Assembly (NCBI GenBank): GCA_015064155.1
Contig: SVST01000003.1
Location: 95,411-159,410 of the forward strand
Reading direction: 5' to 3'
Length of the DNA stretch: 64,000 bases
Source of the DNA: Oscillospiraceae bacterium
GTDB taxonomy: Bacteria; Bacillota; Clostridia; Oscillospirales; CAG-272
This document shows positions 59,950 to 64,000 of the stretch, in pieces; within the stretch, counting starts at the first letter, position 1, and every line of letters starts with the position of its first letter. The notes under the pieces were generated by a model that was given only the letters and a program-made list of their open reading frames with translations, was not told the DNA's origin and made no database searches. A program made the translations under genes and the position numbers.

Positions 59950-61230
59950 TTACTTCAACAGTTGCTCAAGTGCGGAAATTCTTGCGCAGAGCGTGAGAAT
60001 ATCCATCGCCCCCTGCAGTTCGGGAAGCGAGGGGAAAGAAGGCGAAATGCGGATGTTACTGTCGTCGGGATCGTTGCGGTAAGGATAGGTTGCACCCACG
60101 TTGGTCAGGGTAACGCCTGCCTCCCGACAAAGCTGATAGGTACGCTTTGCGCAGCCCTTTTGGACGAACAAGCTAACGAAATATCCGCCGATCGGTTTGG
60201 TCCAATGCGCACTTCCCGTATCTGCAAGATCACGCTCCAGCGTATTCAAAACCAACTCAAACTTGGGACGCAAAATTTCCGCAAGCTTCATCATGTGCGC
60301 CTTCATATTTTCGGCATTCTTAAAATACCGAACGTGACGAAGCTGATTGATCTTATCGTGACCGATGGTCTGTGCACCGATGATCGGCAAAATCTGCTTT
60401 AAGTTTGCTTCAGATGCCGCCATGATCGCCACACCCGAACCCGGGAACGAGATCTTGGAGGTCGATGCAAAGTAGAAAACGCGATTGCGATTGCCGTATG
60501 CATCGCAGGCAGCGAAGATATCAGCAAGCGTATCCTGACGGTCGGCATACAGATGATGCACCGCATAAGCATTATCCCAGAAAATACGGAAATCGGGAGC
60601 CGCGGTCTTCATCGCACCCAAGCGGCGCACCGTTTCATCGGAATAGGTGATACCGTCGGGGTTGGAATACTTGGGATTACACCAAATACCCTTGATGCTT
60701 GCATCGGATGCCACCAGCTTCTCTACCGTATCCATGTCGGGACCCGTGGGAGTCATCGCAACGGGAATCATTTCAATTCCAAGCGACTCGCACACACCGA
60801 AATGACGGTCGTATCCGGGAGAGGGACACAAAAACTTGACCTTTTCCTCACGACACCAAGGACGCTCGCTGTCGCAGGTACCGTACAGCATCGCACGTGC
60901 AACGCTGTCGTACATCAAATTCAAAGAAGAATTTCCGCCGACAAAGATCTCCTTCTCGTTCAAATCAAGAAGCTCGGCAAACAGACGCTTTACCTCGGGA
61001 ATTCCGTCTACGATACCGTAGTTCCGGCAATCAAAGCCGTTTTCCGCGCGGCAAGTATCCGACGAGTTCAAGCAATCAAGCATATCCTGCACCAAATCCA
61101 ACTGATCAACACCGGGCTTTCCGCGGGAAAGATCCAACGAAAGCTTTTTTGCCTTTGCCGCCTCATATTCAGCCTGCAGCTTCGCAAGCGTTTCCTGCAG
61201 CTGCTCCCGACTCATTTCCGAATAATACAT
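59950..61230 (-). CDS. Aspartate aminotransferase (MocR-like class I/II)
   Basis: 426 aa, PLP enzyme of the Aminotran_MocR type (aspartate aminotransferase subgroup Ic). [11 protein letters not shown] near residue 32 and [17 protein letters not shown] near 72 form the N-terminal part. The cofactor lysine is in [16 protein letters not shown] near residue 253, and [12 protein letters not shown] near 218 has the Asp-Asn-Tyr that faces the ring. Transfers amino groups between aspartate and 2-oxoglutarate. Monocistronic, own promoter and terminator. Confidence 0.92.
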   Translation of the reverse strand: MYYSEMSREQLQETLAKLQAEYEAAKAKKLSLDLSRGKPGVDQLDLVQDMLDCLNSSDTCRAENGFDCRNYGIVDGIPEVKRLFAELLDLNEKEIFVGGNSSLNLMYDSVARAMLYGTCDSERPWCREEKVKFLCPSPGYDRHFGVCESLGIEMIPVAMTPTGPDMDTVEKLVASDASIKGIWCNPKYSNPDGITYSDETVRRLGAMKTAAPDFRIFWDNAYAVHHLYADRQDTLADIFAACDAYGNRNRVFYFASTSKISFPGSGVAIMAASEANLKQILPIIGAQTIGHDKINQLRHVRYFKNAENMKAHMMKLAEILRPKFELVLNTLERDLADTGSAHWTKPIGGYFVSLFVQKGCAKRTYQLCREAGVTLTNVGATYPYRNDPDDSNIRISPSFPSLPELQGAMDILTLCARISALEQLLK

Positions 61231-61270
61231 GGTTCATTCTCCTTCGACACTTTATCATGATATCCTCATT

Positions 61271-61299
61271 ATTATAGCATATTCCGACCGAAATTGCAA
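61271..61299 (-). promoter_or_regulatory. Promoter of the aminotransferase gene
   Basis: Minus strand -35 TTGCAA (61294-61299), 17-base spacer, -10 TATAAT (61271-61276). Further TTGCAAT copies and an AT-rich inverted repeat (GCAATTTTT/AAAAATTGC) follow upstream to 61332. Confidence 0.8.
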
Positions 61300-61337
61300 T
61301 AGCATTTTTGCAATTTTTATTACAAAAAATTGCATTT

Positions 61338-63776
61338 TTAAGGACTATTTTTTGTTCTTTTCCAAAAACCGGACACAATTTCTGCAAGTTCCGAAGAATT
61401 ATTTGCATATTGGACGTCTTTCCAATGATCGGGAAACAGTTGTGTATACCGCGGCTCGGCATATCGGTCATCCACCAGAACGATTACCCCGCGATCCTCT
61501 TCCCTGCGTATCACGCGACCTGCCGCCTGCAAAACGCGGTTCATGCCGGGATAGGTATAGGCGTAGTCATACCCTCGTTCACGCGTTGTTTCGTAATAGT
61601 CACGCAAAAGATTGCGCTCGTTGGAAAGCCCGGGAAGTCCCGTTCCAACGATCATGACACCGATTAACTGCCCGCCCGGCAAATCGATTCCCTCTGAAAA
61701 TGAGCCCCCCAAAACGCAAAAACCGATGCGAAGACGGTGATCGTCCCGAAACTCAGCCAAAAACGCATCTTTTTCAGCGGCATTCATGCCCTTTTTCTGT
61801 ACCACAACGGGAACCCTTTGATGCTTCGCTTGAAATTTTTCAAGAACCTTTTCCATATATGCATAGGACGGAAAATACACGATATAATTGCCGGGCTTTC
61901 CGATTGCCATTGCCGCAATCAAGGACGCAAGCTTACCATAGGATTTGGATCGATCCTCGTAACGCGTACTGACCGTTGGAACCGCCGTCAGGCAAAATTG
62001 ACGGCTGTCAAAGGGAGAAGGAAGCGAAATTCGAACCGCATTTCGTCCGCCACCCAAAATATCGGCAAAATAATCCGAGGGAGTTAAGGTTGCAGAAAAC
62101 AGAACCGCGGCATGGGCGCGAGATAAAACAGCGTCTAAAAGACGGGACGGATCCAAGCAAATCATGCGAATCACACGGTCTTGCCCGCAAACCTCAATAA
62201 AGGTCAAAAATTGGTTGTCGTAATATTCTCCAACCAACTCAAAATGCTTCAGTTGCGCACAAACCGCGCTGACATCGGGTTCCAACGGATTTTGCGTGTG
62301 CTTCCGCGCCCATGACTCCAGTACGGCACGCACTTCACAAACCGACTTCAAAAAGCTTTCCATCGGGGATCGGTTTATAGAATAGCCATGCTCCACACCA
62401 CACTCATCGCAAAACAGATTATCCGCACAAAGACGACGAAATCCATCCATCGGAACCGTCAGCTTTTCAATCGCGCGGCATAAGTGCTCCTCCTCCAAAG
62501 GGAGCTTTTCCGTCAAAGCGCATAAGAGTTGTGAATCCAGCTTTGCGGAATACATAGAGCAGGCACGGTCGGCAAGATTATGCGCCTCGTCGACCAAGAA
62601 TACGTATCGGTTCTCTGCCACGGCTTCCGGATCAAAATATCGCCGCAGATAGGCAGCGGGATCGAACACGTAGTTATAATCGCAAATTACCGTATCACAA
62701 AATTCGGAAAGCTCAAGCTGGAACTCATAAGGACAAATTTGATATTTTTCGGCAATTTCCAAAATTGTTGTACGGTTAAAGCCGTGGTACAAGGAAAGAG
62801 CCTCGCAAATTGCGTTTCCTACACGGTCATAGAATCCGTGCGCACGGGGACAAGCATCTCGATTGCAATACCGCACAATTCCGTTCGCGTCGGCTTTGGC
62901 GGCATCGTTTACGCAGATCTGCTCACGCGCCGTCAGTACCACGGTTCGAAGCTTGGTTCCCGCGGCAAAGAGCTGTGCCGCCGCCCGAAATGCCTCTCGA
63001 CGCACGGCAGCCTTGGCGGTCAGGTAAAAGACCTTTTCACAGCGTCCCTCCCCCAAAGCACGCAGTGCGGGATAGAGTGCGGACAGCGTTTTACCGGTCC
63101 CCGTCGGTGCTTCCAAAAACAAGCGTTTCCCTGCGCAAATATCGCGGTAACATTCGCGGATCATGATATCCTGTCCCTCGCGCACCGACGAATACGGAAA
63201 GCGTGCGCTGTTGACCGACGGACGCAAAACCGTTTCGCGTTCGATGAGAATTTGTGCGCGATATAAGACACGCGAAAGAAGCCCTGCGTAGAACTCACGC
63301 AATTCCTCTATGCTATAGACCGTTGACAAATAGCGGAGTTCTTCGGTTTCGGTGCAGTAATAAGTCAACCGAACGCAAACTCGTGTCAGATTTCGTTCTT
63401 TCGCTAAAAAATATGCGTAACACTTGGCTTGCGCATCGTGTTGCGGATTGGGAGCATGAGAAAACGCCTTGGCACCGACCGTTTTGATTTCGTCCACGGT
63501 CGGCGGATCGGTCTTGAGAATCCCGTCTGCCCTGCCGGCAACCTCAAAGTTCACTCCCTCATGGAGCGTCGTGTTGCAAAACGGAACCTCAGCATCGTAT
63601 AAAACACCGGCTTCGGCTTGCAATCTGCAATGCACCGAAGAACCGATTGCCGCACGTTCATAAAAATGCTTTTTTCCCATTCCCGAACGGAGATCCAAGT
63701 CACCGCCAAGGAAAGCCAACGTACAAAGCTCTGTCACGGACAGCGTGACCGCAGCGCGATCCAAACAGTATTTCAT
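61338..63776 (-). CDS. PDDEXK nuclease-XPD helicase fusion protein
   Basis: 812 aa from the ATG at 63776 (GGGAGGTGA). Residues 1-200: Cas4/RecB-like PDDEXK nuclease with AGRADGILK near residue 83 (Asp), VDEIKTVGAK near 94 (ExK) and the Q-x3-Y motif DAQAKCYAYFLA near 115. Residues 230-812: superfamily 2 XPD/DinG helicase with Walker A EAPTGTGKTLSALYP near 225, four Cys of a 4Fe-4S cluster (ICVND, CNRDAC and QICPYE, about 290-360), DEAH box FLVDEAHNLADRA near 400 and motif VI QAAGRVIRREEDRG near 765. Likely DNA repair; the combined nuclease-helicase acts on 5'- or flap-containing DNA (inference). Confidence 0.88.
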   Translation of the reverse strand: MKYCLDRAAVTLSVTELCTLAFLGGDLDLRSGMGKKHFYERAAIGSSVHCRLQAEAGVLYDAEVPFCNTTLHEGVNFEVAGRADGILKTDPPTVDEIKTVGAKAFSHAPNPQHDAQAKCYAYFLAKERNLTRVCVRLTYYCTETEELRYLSTVYSIEELREFYAGLLSRVLYRAQILIERETVLRPSVNSARFPYSSVREGQDIMIRECYRDICAGKRLFLEAPTGTGKTLSALYPALRALGEGRCEKVFYLTAKAAVRREAFRAAAQLFAAGTKLRTVVLTAREQICVNDAAKADANGIVRYCNRDACPRAHGFYDRVGNAICEALSLYHGFNRTTILEIAEKYQICPYEFQLELSEFCDTVICDYNYVFDPAAYLRRYFDPEAVAENRYVFLVDEAHNLADRACSMYSAKLDSQLLCALTEKLPLEEEHLCRAIEKLTVPMDGFRRLCADNLFCDECGVEHGYSINRSPMESFLKSVCEVRAVLESWARKHTQNPLEPDVSAVCAQLKHFELVGEYYDNQFLTFIEVCGQDRVIRMICLDPSRLLDAVLSRAHAAVLFSATLTPSDYFADILGGGRNAVRISLPSPFDSRQFCLTAVPTVSTRYEDRSKSYGKLASLIAAMAIGKPGNYIVYFPSYAYMEKVLEKFQAKHQRVPVVVQKKGMNAAEKDAFLAEFRDDHRLRIGFCVLGGSFSEGIDLPGGQLIGVMIVGTGLPGLSNERNLLRDYYETTRERGYDYAYTYPGMNRVLQAAGRVIRREEDRGVIVLVDDRYAEPRYTQLFPDHWKDVQYANNSSELAEIVSGFWKRTKNSP

Positions 63777-63812
63777 TTTGCGGTCACCTCCCGTCAAAAA
63801 ATCACCGCTACA

Positions 63813-63841
63813 ATTATACCATAAAAAAACGGGTTTGAAAA
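63813..63841 (-). promoter_or_regulatory. Promoter of the helicase gene
   Basis: Minus strand -10 TATAAT (63813-63818, extended TGG) with a moderate -35 TTTTCA (63836-63841) at 17 bases. The IS end is only 33 bases further upstream. Confidence 0.65.
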
Positions 63842-63873
63842 TAGAAAACACAAAAAAACTTGCCCGTGTGCAT

Positions 63874-64000
63874 TGAACTGCCCCAAATTGTGCGGACAGT
63901 ACAAAAAACACCCCTATGGTAGAAAATATTAAAAATTAAGCAACGAACTGACATCGCTTTTCGAGTGGTGTCAGTTTTGTTTTGAGTTGGATACGTTCAT
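63874..64000 (-). mobile_element. End of an IS3-family insertion sequence
   Basis: TGAACTGCCCC at 63874 looks like a terminal inverted repeat of IS3/IS150-group elements, followed inward by the 3' end of the transposase gene. Only the right end lies in the window, so inverted repeat pairing and target duplication cannot be checked. Confidence 0.6.
63936..64000 (-). CDS. IS3-family transposase, last ~21 codons
   Basis: The minus strand reads ERIQLKTKLTPLEKRCQFVA then stop. This is the C-terminal tail of IS3-family OrfB (DDE/rve) transposases, where a YN-x-x-RIQ-x-K-x-x-L-T-P motif is usual. The rest is off the right edge, so integrity is unknown. Confidence 0.65.
   Translation of the reverse strand, partial: ERIQLKTKLTPLEKRCQFVA

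Noticed and set aside
61294..61332. AT-rich TTGCAAT repeats and inverted repeat upstream of the aminotransferase as a terminator for the helicase gene
   Set aside because: On the minus strand the stem is followed by A, not T, so it is not a terminator in that direction. Possible operator, but too low in complexity to claim.

Overview
The window reads as chromosomal DNA of a spore-forming Firmicute of the class Clostridia, probably an uncultured gut-type member. Sporulation genes are present (spoVB-like flippase, both dipicolinate synthase subunits, a CwlD-like amidase, a cysteine-rich coat-like protein). The nusB-xseA-xseB-ispA-tlyA-nadK-argR-recN cluster is a typical clostridial arrangement. 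His regulation uses a TrpR-like protein and HisG is the short form that needs HisZ. Two large secreted or surface repeat proteins fit a gut or animal-associated lifestyle. That last point, and any rank below class, is inference. Base composition looks even by eye, apart from the repeat gene and a transposase fragment at the right edge.

Layout. 1-3.8 kb: histidine operon on the minus strand (hisR-like, hisZ, hisG, hisD, hisC cut by the edge), with a promoter whose -35/-10 region lies inside a perfect 12-bp inverted repeat. 3.9-6.8 kb: a 951-aa secreted repeat protein. 6.9-9.1 kb: a two-gene sugar phosphate operon (zinc alcohol dehydrogenase and 1-phosphofructokinase-like kinase). 9.3-11.8 kb: argS and yebC. 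11.9-20.0 kb: a ten-gene housekeeping operon from nusB to ybaK, many genes overlapping by 4-7 bases. 20.2-25.3 kb: cwlD, radA, polA, rubredoxin. 25.5-28.7 kb: spoVB with a consensus-like sigma-E promoter, converging on spoVFA-spoVFB. 28.8-33.2 kb: a ComEC-like protein, an orphan acyl carrier protein and a NAD synthetase whose glutaminase nucleophile is missing.

33.3-40.9 kb is the most interesting accessory block. An AraC-type regulator fused to a GNAT acetyltransferase faces a six-gene operon: two sugar phosphate isomerase/epimerase TIM barrels, two Gfo/Idh/MocA dehydrogenases, a UxuB-like SDR and a cytosolic ceramidase-like hydrolase. The space between them carries paired 15-bp direct repeats next to a promoter with a poor -35. 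The gene set resembles redox-assisted (3-keto) glycoside processing; that is a hypothesis. It is followed on the minus strand by a glycosyltransferase, a DUF2752 protein and two tandem paralogs of a glycosidase-like family, each with its own terminator.

45.8-64 kb: a HAD phosphatase; an acyltransferase with a zinc ribbon followed by sn-glycerol-1-phosphate dehydrogenase; a 1241-aa BspA-like LRR protein with an exact 414-bp higher-order repeat; a DUF368 polyprenyl-phosphate transporter; an AraC regulator; a UDP-sugar pyrophosphorylase; a CarD-like regulator; a hypothetical protein; the coat-like protein; a YtqA-type radical SAM enzyme; an aspartate aminotransferase; a PDDEXK-XPD helicase; and the end of an IS3-family element. 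No intergenic stretch exceeds about 300 bases. I saw no tRNA, rRNA, CRISPR array, riboswitch or prophage. All identities come from reading the proteins by eye, with no database search.
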